Source of the DNA: Clostridia bacterium
GTDB lineage: Bacteria; Bacillota; Clostridia; Christensenellales; Aristaeellaceae
DNA length: 13,105 nucleotides
Assembly: GCA_017471125.1 (NCBI GenBank)
Contig: JAFUWR010000332.1
Location: forward strand, 1 to 13,105
Direction of reading: 5' to 3'
Shown: positions 6,711-13,105 of the stretch, in pieces
Numbering within the stretch: position 1 is the stretch's first letter
Layout: each line of letters starts with the position of its first letter
Notes under the pieces: model-generated
The model's database searches: none
The model's input: the letters and a program-made list of their open reading frames with translations, nothing else
What the model was told of the DNA's origin: nothing
Program-made: the position numbers and the translations under genes

Positions 6711-7796
6711 ATGAAGAAGCCCATCTCACTCATCCTCGTTTTGCTGCTGTCCCTGTCCATGGTCCCGACCGTGGCGGAGGACGCCGCCATCGACGCCGTG
6801 GTCGTCGGGATCAGCGAATACGGCCACGCGAAGCTGGACATCACCGCGGCGGACTTCACCGCGGCCGGGTTTGAGCTCGGGGACGTGGTCACGGTGACCT
6901 GCGGGAGCTATGTCGGCGACATGCCCGTGTTCGACGGCTACTACACAGACCGCGGCGGCTTCATGCTGCGCGTCGATCCCCACGAAGGCGACATCGGCCT
7001 GTGCGTCAACTACGGCAATTTCTCGGAACTGGCGGGCGTCGGCGCGGGCGACGCCGTGACCATCGCGATGAAGGAGAAGGGCGGCGCGCTGGCGACCCAG
7101 GAGGTCAACGCCCTGGTATACAGCGACGACCGGGCCGACTTCGCCTCCGACATCATCTTCGCCAACTTCCGGCCCGTGGCGGAGGGCGTGCTGTACCGTT
7201 CCGCCTCGCCCATCGACAACAAGGCCAACCGCGCCCACTATGCCGACAGCCTGATTCAGGAGGCAGGCGTTCAGACGGTCATGAACATGGCCAATTCGCC
7301 CGAGAAGATCGAGGCGCTGATCGCCGCGGAGGACTTCGATTCCCCCTATTACCGCGACCTTTTTGAGGCCGGGAAGGTGTTCGCGCTGGAGATGGCCATC
7401 GACTTCACCTCAGAGACCTTCGCCGAGGGCATCGCGCAGGGCTTTTCCTTCCTGGCCGAGGGGGAGACGCCCTATCTGGTGCACTGCCTGGAGGGCAAGG
7501 ACCGCACCGGGTTCGCGATCATGGCGCTCGAGGCGCTGATGGGGTGGGACGCGGGGCAGATCGTGGACGATTACATGGTGACCTACGCCAACTACTACGG
7601 CATCGAGCCTGGCACCGAGAAGTACGACATGATCGTGGAGAAGAACATCCTGGAGATGCTGTGCATCCTGGCGGACCGGGAGCCCGGGACCTCCCTGGCC
7701 GACGCCGACCTCAAGGCGGCGGCGGAGGCGTTCCTGCTCAAGCACGGCATGGCCGAGGACGCCTTGGAGCGGCTCGAGGCAAAGCTGTCGGCCTGA
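6711..7796 (+). CDS. Exported tyrosine/dual-specificity phosphatase with an N-terminal all-beta-like domain
   Basis: The 361-residue product begins with a clear Sec signal peptide (MKKP, then a Leu-rich core, with probable cleavage near TVA/ED at residue ~22). The catalytic P-loop is HCLEGKDRTG at residues 258-267: Cys259 is the nucleophile and Arg265 the phosphate binder. The CX3KDR form is typical of the LipA/MptpB-like phosphatases (Y_phosphatase3 type), as is the upstream NFRPVAEGVLYRSASP at 152-167. Residues ~27-121 form a separate domain; EYGHAKLDI and later glycines faintly recall the C-terminal domain of SAM hydroxide adenosyltransferases, a tentative likeness. The substrate could be phosphotyrosine, phosphoserine or a phospholipid. 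I chose ATG 6711 because the signal peptide starts there and AGGAG (6695-6699) precedes it by 11 bases. TTG at 6705 is an alternative with 5-base spacing. It follows the CotH gene by 67 bases without a terminator. Confidence 0.85.
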   Translation: MKKPISLILVLLLSLSMVPTVAEDAAIDAVVVGISEYGHAKLDITAADFTAAGFELGDVVTVTCGSYVGDMPVFDGYYTDRGGFMLRVDPHEGDIGLCVNYGNFSELAGVGAGDAVTIAMKEKGGALATQEVNALVYSDDRADFASDIIFANFRPVAEGVLYRSASPIDNKANRAHYADSLIQEAGVQTVMNMANSPEKIEALIAAEDFDSPYYRDLFEAGKVFALEMAIDFTSETFAEGIAQGFSFLAEGETPYLVHCLEGKDRTGFAIMALEALMGWDAGQIVDDYMVTYANYYGIEPGTEKYDMIVEKNILEMLCILADREPGTSLADADLKAAAEAFLLKHGMAEDALERLEAKLSA

Positions 7797-7835
7797 GCCT
7801 GATACAGAGAAGAACATCTCCCCCGGAGGATGCCT

Positions 7836-9584
7836 ATGCCCCTTACAGCGGAACACGGAAAAATACGGATATACGATCAGGGCGGCTATCCCGACACCGC
7901 CTATTCCCGGGACGGCGGCTCCCTCGCCGACAACGGCTGCGGGCTGCTGACGCTGAACCACGCGATGCAGTGGGTCGGCATGCGCGGCGTGCCGACCCCA
8001 GTCGAGATGGCCCAAACGGACATGGCGCGGGACCTGCTGGGCTTCGAGCCGGGGTATTTCCTAAAGAGCGCGGAGGCCTACGGCTTTCTCGCGGAGGACC
8101 TGTACCGATGCTGCAACGACCGGGAGCGCTTCGTGGCCCGGCTCGAAGCGCTGTTCAGCCGGGGACAGGCGGTGACGCTGCACGTCCGAGGGGACAACGG
8201 CTTCACGGGCCGGCGCACCCCCGGGCACTACTGCCTGGGCGTCGGGCTCACGGCGGACAGGCGCAAGGTACATATCATCGACAGCAGCAGCGGCACGACG
8301 CTGGGCGTACTGAAAGCCTCGGAATACGACGGGTATTATGATCCCAACGGTTCGTTAAAGCTCATCGACAGATCCTGGGACCTGGCCGCGACGATCCGGG
8401 CCGTGACCGGCGGCAGAGCGTCCGACTACGCCTCGGGCGCGGAATACTGGGTCGATCTTGACTTCGTCTGGTCGAACCAGTGCTTCTACGACGGCCAGGA
8501 CAACGACAGCGGCTGGACGGTGGCCATCCAACGAAAGCCGCGCTCCGCCCGCATGCGGGTGGTGGGCGACGTCATGGTCTGCACAAGTCAATTGGAGGTC
8601 TGCAAGGCGTCCGGCTACGACTTTCACCCGGAGTTTGAACACATCCGGGACGCGCTCGCGAACGCCGACTACACCATGGCCAACCTGGAGGGCACGGTCG
8701 GCAAGCACGAGCGGTGGCCCTATTCCGGCTATCCCCAATTCAACTGCCCGGAGACCATCCTCGAGGCGTTGAGGGACAGCGGCGTCGACTTCCTCACCCT
8801 GGCAAACAACCACATGCTGGACCGGCTGTTCGCGGGGCTCAAGAACACCGTCACCTGGGTGGAGCGGTACGGCTTCGATCACGTGGGCGCGTACCGCACC
8901 CGGGAGGAGCGCGAGACCCCCTGCGTCCGCGAGGTCAACGGCATACGCTTCGGCTTCGTCGCCTACACCTACTTCACCAATGAGATCGAGCTCATCTACA
9001 AGGAGCTGGACCCCGCCGCCACCGAGTACGGGGTGCCCTACATCTACGAATGTGACTTCGCGGCCGACATCAAGCGCCTGCGGGACGCCGGGGCCGAGGT
9101 GGTGATCGCCTTTCCGCACTGCGGCACGGAGTACGTGCAGCAGCCCGACGCCAGCCAGTTGGATTACGCCGAGCGGCTGGCCGCCGCGGGCGCGGACATC
9201 ATATTGGGCAGCCATTCCCACGCGGTCCAGCCCATGACGCTCAAGCGCGTGACCGATGCGAACGGCCGCGCCCGCGACGTGCTCGTGGCCTACTCCCTGG
9301 GCAATTTCCTGAGCGACCACCGGCTGCGCTACACCGACAGCGGCGTGATCGTCGAATTCACCGTCCGCGAGAATGACGACGGGACCTTCTCCGTCGGCGG
9401 CGTCGGCTGCATCCCCACCTACTGCTGGCAGCCCACCCGGGGCGACGTCCGGGTGCTACCCTCCGCAAAACACCTCAAGGAAGCGCCCGCGGGGATGACC
9501 CCGGAGGCCCACGCACGGCTGGTAGAGAGCTACCGGGAGATCACGGGGATACTGTCGGATGCGTATCCCGTGCTGGAAGGATAG
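7836..9584 (+). CDS. Fusion of a C39-like cysteine peptidase domain and a CapA-type metallophosphatase domain
   Basis: The 582-residue protein has two parts. Residues ~10-230 resemble the C39-like peptidase fold: DNGCGLLTL with candidate nucleophile Cys35, PGHYCLGVGL with His131, and IIDSSSG with Asp149 form the expected Cys-His-Asp series. Residues ~238-545 are a CapA/PgsA-like domain (poly-gamma-glutamate capsule family, calcineurin-like metallophosphatase fold) with GDVM (244-247), NLEG (283-286), LANNH (322-326), FPHCGTEY (426-433), GSHSH (458-462) and YSLGNF (486-491). No signal peptide or membrane segment is visible, although both domain types usually act outside the cytoplasm. GGAGG at 7825-7829 abuts the ATG at 7830, so the in-frame ATG at 7836, six bases on, is the likelier start. 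The gene lies 39 bases after the phosphatase gene. Its actual substrate is unknown. Confidence 0.85.
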   Translation: MPLTAEHGKIRIYDQGGYPDTAYSRDGGSLADNGCGLLTLNHAMQWVGMRGVPTPVEMAQTDMARDLLGFEPGYFLKSAEAYGFLAEDLYRCCNDRERFVARLEALFSRGQAVTLHVRGDNGFTGRRTPGHYCLGVGLTADRRKVHIIDSSSGTTLGVLKASEYDGYYDPNGSLKLIDRSWDLAATIRAVTGGRASDYASGAEYWVDLDFVWSNQCFYDGQDNDSGWTVAIQRKPRSARMRVVGDVMVCTSQLEVCKASGYDFHPEFEHIRDALANADYTMANLEGTVGKHERWPYSGYPQFNCPETILEALRDSGVDFLTLANNHMLDRLFAGLKNTVTWVERYGFDHVGAYRTREERETPCVREVNGIRFGFVAYTYFTNEIELIYKELDPAATEYGVPYIYECDFAADIKRLRDAGAEVVIAFPHCGTEYVQQPDASQLDYAERLAAAGADIILGSHSHAVQPMTLKRVTDANGRARDVLVAYSLGNFLSDHRLRYTDSGVIVEFTVRENDDGTFSVGGVGCIPTYCWQPTRGDVRVLPSAKHLKEAPAGMTPEAHARLVESYREITGILSDAYPVLEG

Positions 9585-9596
9585 GAGGTAATCAAA

Positions 9597-10472
9597 ATGG
9601 ACAGAAGGAAAGCGATCATCACCGGTGGCGAGATCGGCATGGGCCGGGGCATCGCCCTGGTGCTGGCGGAGGAGGGCTATGACATCGCCTTCTCCTATTA
9701 CCCCAAGTCGGAGAACGCGGAGGCGTCCGTAGAGACCACGCTGTCCCTGCTGGGCGAGCGCGGCGCGAAGGGCTGGCCCTTCCCCTCGGACCTCTCCGGG
9801 CCGAACGCCCCAAGGGCGTTCTTTGAGAAGGCCGTCGATGCGCTGGGCGGGCTGGACCTGCTGGTCAACAACGCGGGCGTGAACATCCCCCTGCCCTTGC
9901 AGGACATCACCGAGGCCAACTTCGATTACCTGGTCAGCCTCGACCTGCGGGCCTATGTGATGATGATGCACTACGCCGCCCGCTACATGATCGACAACGG
10001 CGTCAAAGGCTGCATCGTCAACGTGAGCTCGTCCCGGGGCGAGCGGGCCTACGCCAACGCGGGCATCTACTGCGGCATCAAGTCCTGCCTGAACCGCATG
10101 GCGGAGGCCTTCGCGCTGGACCTCGCGCCCCACGGCATCCGGGTCAACAACGTGGCCCCGGGCGCGGTGCGCGTGCGCAGCGACGAGGAGCTGCTGGCGA
10201 TGACCCATGGCAGGGCGACGGATTACTTCTGGAACAAGGAATTCCTCAAGAACCCGGAGCTGGTGAAGGACAATGACTTCTGGGACCTCCTCGGCCCCCG
10301 GATACCGCTGGGCCGCGTGGGCCTGCCGGAGGACATCGGCAGGGCGATCGCGTTTCTCGCGTCCGAAAAGGCGTCCTACATCACCGGCGTCACGCTGCGG
10401 GTCGACGGCGGGCTGATCCTGCCGGGCATGCCGGAGGACACCTCCATGCTGAACTCGAACAAAGGTTGGTAG
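9597..10472 (+). CDS. Short-chain dehydrogenase/reductase (SDR family)
   Basis: This is a 291-residue cytoplasmic oxidoreductase of the classical SDR type. The nucleotide-binding TGGEIGMG is at residues 9-16, NNAG at 91-94, the catalytic serine in NVSSS (~145), and the YxxxK pair is Tyr158/Lys162 (YCGIK). VDGG at 269-272 is the usual C-terminal motif. An insert at about 195-232, in the substrate loop, is rich in charged and aromatic residues. Glucose/3-oxoacyl-ACP reductase-type annotations would be typical, but the substrate cannot be read from sequence. AGGAGGT (9583-9589) overlaps the TAG stop of the preceding gene and lies 7 bases before the ATG, so translation may be coupled. Confidence 0.92.
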   Translation: MDRRKAIITGGEIGMGRGIALVLAEEGYDIAFSYYPKSENAEASVETTLSLLGERGAKGWPFPSDLSGPNAPRAFFEKAVDALGGLDLLVNNAGVNIPLPLQDITEANFDYLVSLDLRAYVMMMHYAARYMIDNGVKGCIVNVSSSRGERAYANAGIYCGIKSCLNRMAEAFALDLAPHGIRVNNVAPGAVRVRSDEELLAMTHGRATDYFWNKEFLKNPELVKDNDFWDLLGPRIPLGRVGLPEDIGRAIAFLASEKASYITGVTLRVDGGLILPGMPEDTSMLNSNKGW

Positions 10473-10476
10473 AGAA

Positions 10477-11277
10477 TTGATCGTACTCAAGGCGCTTTCG
10501 GTCCTCGTCGCGGCGGTTATGCTGGCCTGCGCCGGGGTGACGGGCTACGCCTGCGTGTTGATGCTCAGGCGGCCGCCGCTCAAGCTCTATCGGTCGCGCA
10601 GCGCGCAGCCCGACTTCCTGCCCCTCGACCAGATCCCCGCGCGGCAGCTTGAGCTGATCGTCCGGCAGGAGGATCCCAATTTCTATAACCATCCCGGATT
10701 TGATGCCGATGGTATCCGCCGAGCCTGGCAGATGAATCGAAGGGCGGGACGGATCGTCTGCGGCGGCAGCACCATCACCCAGCAGTTGGCCAAGAACCTG
10801 TACCTGCGCTTCACGCGAAGCTATTTCAGGAAGGCGGTCGAGCTTGTGATCGCGCTGGCGCTGGAGCGCAGGCTCGGGAAGGACCGCATCCTGGAGCTGT
10901 ACGTCAACATCATCTATTTCGGCAACGGCGTCTACGGCCTTTCCGACGCGGCGCGGTTCTATTTTAACAAGCCCGCCCGTGACCTGACCCTTGGCCAGAT
11001 GGTCCTGCTGACCATCCTCCCCTCGGCCCCGACCGCCTGCAACCCGATCCAACACCCGGAGGCCTTCCGGCGCTTGCGCGACAGGCGTCTGCCCCTCCTC
11101 GCCGAGAAGGACCCGCCGCTGCTCTCCCCGGACGAGGCGGCGGACATCCGCGCCCGCGGCGCGGCGTGCCTGGACCCGGAGCTGAGAGCGCCCGACGACT
11201 TCACCCGGAGCTACCCCCAGACCGTGCCGATGGTCAACGCGCGGTTCGGCCCGTTCGCGGACGGCAGGGGGACCTGA
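10477..11277 (+). CDS. Monofunctional peptidoglycan glycosyltransferase (GT51)
   Basis: The enzyme polymerises lipid II into glycan strands at the outer face of the membrane. One N-terminal transmembrane segment (residues ~4-30) anchors it. GT51 motifs are present in order: RQEDPNFYNHPGFD with catalytic Glu65, GGSTITQQLAKNLYL (96-110), and LERRLGKDRILELYVN (129-144) with the second conserved Glu130. At 266 residues it has no room for a transpeptidase domain, so it is MtgA-like rather than a bifunctional penicillin-binding protein. The frame opens with TTG at 10477, four bases after the stop of the dehydrogenase gene. The ribosome binding site is poor, so translation is probably coupled to the preceding gene; the next in-frame ATG (residue 15) would cut the membrane helix. 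The C-terminal ~75 residues past the GT51 core are unassigned. Confidence 0.9.
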   Translation: MIVLKALSVLVAAVMLACAGVTGYACVLMLRRPPLKLYRSRSAQPDFLPLDQIPARQLELIVRQEDPNFYNHPGFDADGIRRAWQMNRRAGRIVCGGSTITQQLAKNLYLRFTRSYFRKAVELVIALALERRLGKDRILELYVNIIYFGNGVYGLSDAARFYFNKPARDLTLGQMVLLTILPSAPTACNPIQHPEAFRRLRDRRLPLLAEKDPPLLSPDEAADIRARGAACLDPELRAPDDFTRSYPQTVPMVNARFGPFADGRGT

Positions 11278-11321
11278 ACGAGAACGGACAGGGAAAACAT
11301 CACCATACAGGAGGAAAAACC

Positions 11322-12182
11322 ATGAAACGTTTCGCTTTGCTGCTATTGGCCCTGCTGCTCGCCGTGCCTGCGTTCGCCGAGGGCGCGGACGCCGTGCGCG
11401 TCAGCTACCTGGGGCCGGAGGGCACCTACACCCAGGAGGCCGCGCTGCGCTTCTTTGACGGGGGCGAACAGCTCGAGCCGCGGGAGACCGTGAACGACGC
11501 CATCGCGGACGTCCTTTCGGGCGACGCCGATTACGCCGTGATCCCCCAGGAGAACACCCTGGGCGGGGCGGTGGTCAACTACGTGGACGCGCTGATCAAG
11601 GCCGAGGGCGTCTATGTCGTCGGCGAGGTGATCCTGCCCATCAGCCAGACCCTGATGGGCGTCCCCGGCGCTTCCCTCTCCGACATCAAGAAGGTCTACT
11701 CCCACGCCCAGGGCCTGACCCAGAGCGCGGAATGGCGCAGGGAACACCTGCCGGACGCCGCCGCCGAGGAAGCGGCCAGCACCGCCGCCGCGGCCAGCTA
11801 CGTCGCCCAGCAGCAGGACCCCGCGCTGGCGGCCATCGCTGCCCCGGGCGCTGCGGCGCTGTACGGGCTGGAGGTGCTGGCGGAGAACGTGCAGATCAGC
11901 GACGCCAACAGGACCCGCTTCTACGTGCTCTCCATGACACCGAACGCGGAGGGGACCCGGGCGGTGTTCGTGGCGACCTGCGACGCCGACAGGATCGACG
12001 ACATCATCATCGCGCTGCACGACGCCGGGCTGGAGCTGGTCTCCCTGCACGACCGGCCGGAGGGCAGCAAGCTGGGCAGCTATCACTACGTCATCGAGGC
12101 CGAGGACCCAAGCGGCGTCTCCCAGGCGCAGATCGACGCGGCCCTGGCCTTCGACGGGGTGCGGTATGTGGGGCGGTTCTGA
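11322..12182 (+). CDS. Prephenate dehydratase (PheA-type) homologue with a signal peptide
   Basis: Prephenate dehydratase converts prephenate to phenylpyruvate in phenylalanine synthesis, normally in the cytoplasm. This 286-residue protein begins with a textbook Sec signal peptide (MKRF, a Leu-rich core, cleavage near AFA/EG at residues 19-20). The PDT domain follows: SYLGPEGTYTQEAAL (28-42), VIPQENTLGG (73-82, where the family usually has ENS), a YSHAQGLTQ motif (126-134), and RTRFYVLS (197-204) containing the active-site threonine. Residues ~212-286 look like the regulatory ACT domain, with ALHDAGLELVSLHDRP in place of the usual ESRP motif. AGGAGG at 11309-11314 lies 7 bases before ATG 11322, which fixes the start, although the frame is open further upstream. 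It is the last gene of the operon, 44 bases after the GT51 gene. Enzymatic activity is plausible but unproven. Confidence 0.88.
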   Translation: MKRFALLLLALLLAVPAFAEGADAVRVSYLGPEGTYTQEAALRFFDGGEQLEPRETVNDAIADVLSGDADYAVIPQENTLGGAVVNYVDALIKAEGVYVVGEVILPISQTLMGVPGASLSDIKKVYSHAQGLTQSAEWRREHLPDAAAEEAASTAAAASYVAQQQDPALAAIAAPGAAALYGLEVLAENVQISDANRTRFYVLSMTPNAEGTRAVFVATCDADRIDDIIIALHDAGLELVSLHDRPEGSKLGSYHYVIEAEDPSGVSQAQIDAALAFDGVRYVGRF

Positions 12183-12200
12183 CCGGTAACGGGATATAAG

Positions 12201-12246
12201 AAAGGTCCTTCGACCGTGCTTCGCGGCACGGCCGAAGGACCTTTTT
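12201..12246. terminator. Strong hairpin terminator between the operon and the convergent HAD gene
   Basis: AAAGGTCCTTCG (12201-12212) pairs with its complement at 12233-12244. One A/C mismatch separates this from an inner six-pair CCGTGC/GCACGG stem around a TTCGCG loop. Five T residues end the plus-strand arm at 12246. On the minus strand the hairpin follows the HAD stop by 13 bases and is succeeded by CCTTTCTTAT, so it probably serves both directions. Confidence 0.9.
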
Positions 12247-12259
12247 CAATGCCTGATAT

Positions 12260-13105
12260 TTACGCAGCGTTGGCGACCGCTTCCACGGCCGCGCCGGGCA
12301 GCGCCGTCTTCCGCACGCCCTCGCCGTAGATGGTCGTCCAGTCGTTGGCCATCGAAATGGCCGTCCAGCCCTGCTTTTCGACCTCCTCATAGAAGCCCGC
12401 GGCCTTTTCGTCGCTGCCGTACTCCCGCACGGTGTCGTCGCAGACGACGAAGAAGCCCATGCCGACGTGGTCGGGATTCCCCTCGGCGTAGTTGAGCATG
12501 GAGTAATCGCCGGAGCTGTTGCCGAAGGCCAGCACGGGCCGCTTGCCGATCTCCCGGGCGATGGCCGCCGCCTTGCCGGACTTGCCGACCTCCACCTCGT
12601 CCAGCGGCGCGCCCAGCAGGATCGCCTCGTCCGCGGCCATGTTGTACTCGTCGGCAGCCTCGTCGCCCTTCCCGGAGGCGACGTAGGGCACGTCGGTGGC
12701 GATCACGCGGTCGGCGGGGATGCCCAGCCGCGCCACGATGGCCCGCACGACCTCGCGCTCGCAGGCGGAGACCATCCACACGTCAAAGTCGTTGGCCCGC
12801 AGGTAGTCGATCACCTCGAGCATGGGCTTGTAGAACGACTCCCCGTAGGTCATGCCCTCGAAGCCCACGACATTAGTGTTGTCGACGAAATCCACCACGT
12901 AGGCGCGGAATTCCTCGGGGGTCATGCCCGCAAAGGCGCTGGCCACCAGGTCGGCCTTGGTGATGGTCTCCGGATAGAACGTCTCTCCTTCGGAATAGGC
13001 GTGGTCGCGCACCTGCTGCATGGCGTCGCGCTCCTCCTCGGTGGCCGGATAGGTGGGATCGTCCAGCACGCGGTGCATCGTCAGGCAGTAGTCCACGTAG
13101 ATGGG
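12260..13105 (-). CDS. HAD-superfamily phosphatase, 5' end outside window
   Basis: The frame is open to the right edge, and 281 residues are present, beginning PIYVDYCLTMHRVL. It looks like a haloacid-dehalogenase-type hydrolase of the phosphoserine-phosphatase-like subgroup. Motif II is the serine in VWMVSACEREVV, motif III the lysine in GKSGKAAAIA, and motif IV the acidic GNSSGDYSML. The nucleophile motif I (DxDxT) should lie just upstream, outside the window, as would any signal peptide. A helical cap segment rich in acidic residues and TYGESFY lies between motifs I and II. The GTG at 13096 is an internal codon rather than a convincing start. The stop is TAA (complement 12260-12262), followed by the shared terminator. 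The substrate is unknown. Confidence 0.82.
   Translation of the reverse strand, partial: PIYVDYCLTMHRVLDDPTYPATEEERDAMQQVRDHAYSEGETFYPETITKADLVASAFAGMTPEEFRAYVVDFVDNTNVVGFEGMTYGESFYKPMLEVIDYLRANDFDVWMVSACEREVVRAIVARLGIPADRVIATDVPYVASGKGDEAADEYNMAADEAILLGAPLDEVEVGKSGKAAAIAREIGKRPVLAFGNSSGDYSMLNYAEGNPDHVGMGFFVVCDDTVREYGSDEKAAGFYEEVEKQGWTAISMANDWTTIYGEGVRKTALPGAAVEAVANAA

Noticed and set aside
13094..13096. GTG at 13096 as the true start of the HAD gene
   Set aside because: The frame continues to the window edge, no ribosome binding site can be seen, and the essential motif I would be missing.

Overview
The window is GC-rich bacterial DNA, tightly packed with genes on both strands. Canonical AGGAGG-type ribosome binding sites, sigma-70-like promoters, a CotH-type kinase, CapA-like and C39-like domains and a small GT51 transglycosylase together suggest a high-GC Bacillota/Clostridia lineage, probably a gut or rumen metagenome assembly. 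That placement is an inference from gene content; there is no rRNA or other taxonomic marker here. No tRNA, rRNA, CRISPR array, insertion sequence or phage gene was seen.

Layout. (1) Positions 1-1458 hold the 3' part of a gene. It starts with the C-terminal catalytic-lysine motif of an AMP-forming adenylating enzyme and runs on, without a stop, into a very long lysine-rich and then Pro/Ala/Glu/Val-rich tail. An in-frame ATG with its own ribosome binding site sits at 475. A strong terminator follows. (2) A 6-phosphofructokinase gene (1698-2771) has its own promoter. It converges on a polyphosphate kinase gene (ppk1, 2821-5025, minus strand), and the two share a bidirectional terminator. (3) The roughly 250-base ppk1/CotH intergenic region carries two divergent promoters. 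(4) From 5276 a run of six plus-strand genes with short gaps looks like one operon: a CotH-family kinase gene interrupted by an in-frame TGA, an exported tyrosine/dual-specificity phosphatase, a C39-like plus CapA-like fusion protein, a short-chain dehydrogenase, a monofunctional GT51 peptidoglycan glycosyltransferase, and a prephenate dehydratase homologue with a signal peptide. A strong hairpin terminator at 12201-12246 closes it. (5) A HAD-family phosphatase on the minus strand converges on that terminator and runs off the right edge.

How the genes fit together. pfk and ppk1 are ordinary central-metabolism and phosphate-storage genes, each with its own promoter. The six-gene run mixes envelope functions (GT51, the CapA-like domain, exported phosphatase) with a protein kinase homologue and an exported aromatic-amino-acid enzyme homologue. 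A kinase next to a phosphatase invites the idea of opposing modification of an envelope target, but nothing in the sequence proves it. The points most worth checking are the TGA that replaces a probable tryptophan codon in the CotH gene, the adenylating-enzyme/lysine-rich-tail junction with its internal start, the signal peptide on a PheA-type protein, and the C39-like/CapA fusion that lacks a visible signal peptide.
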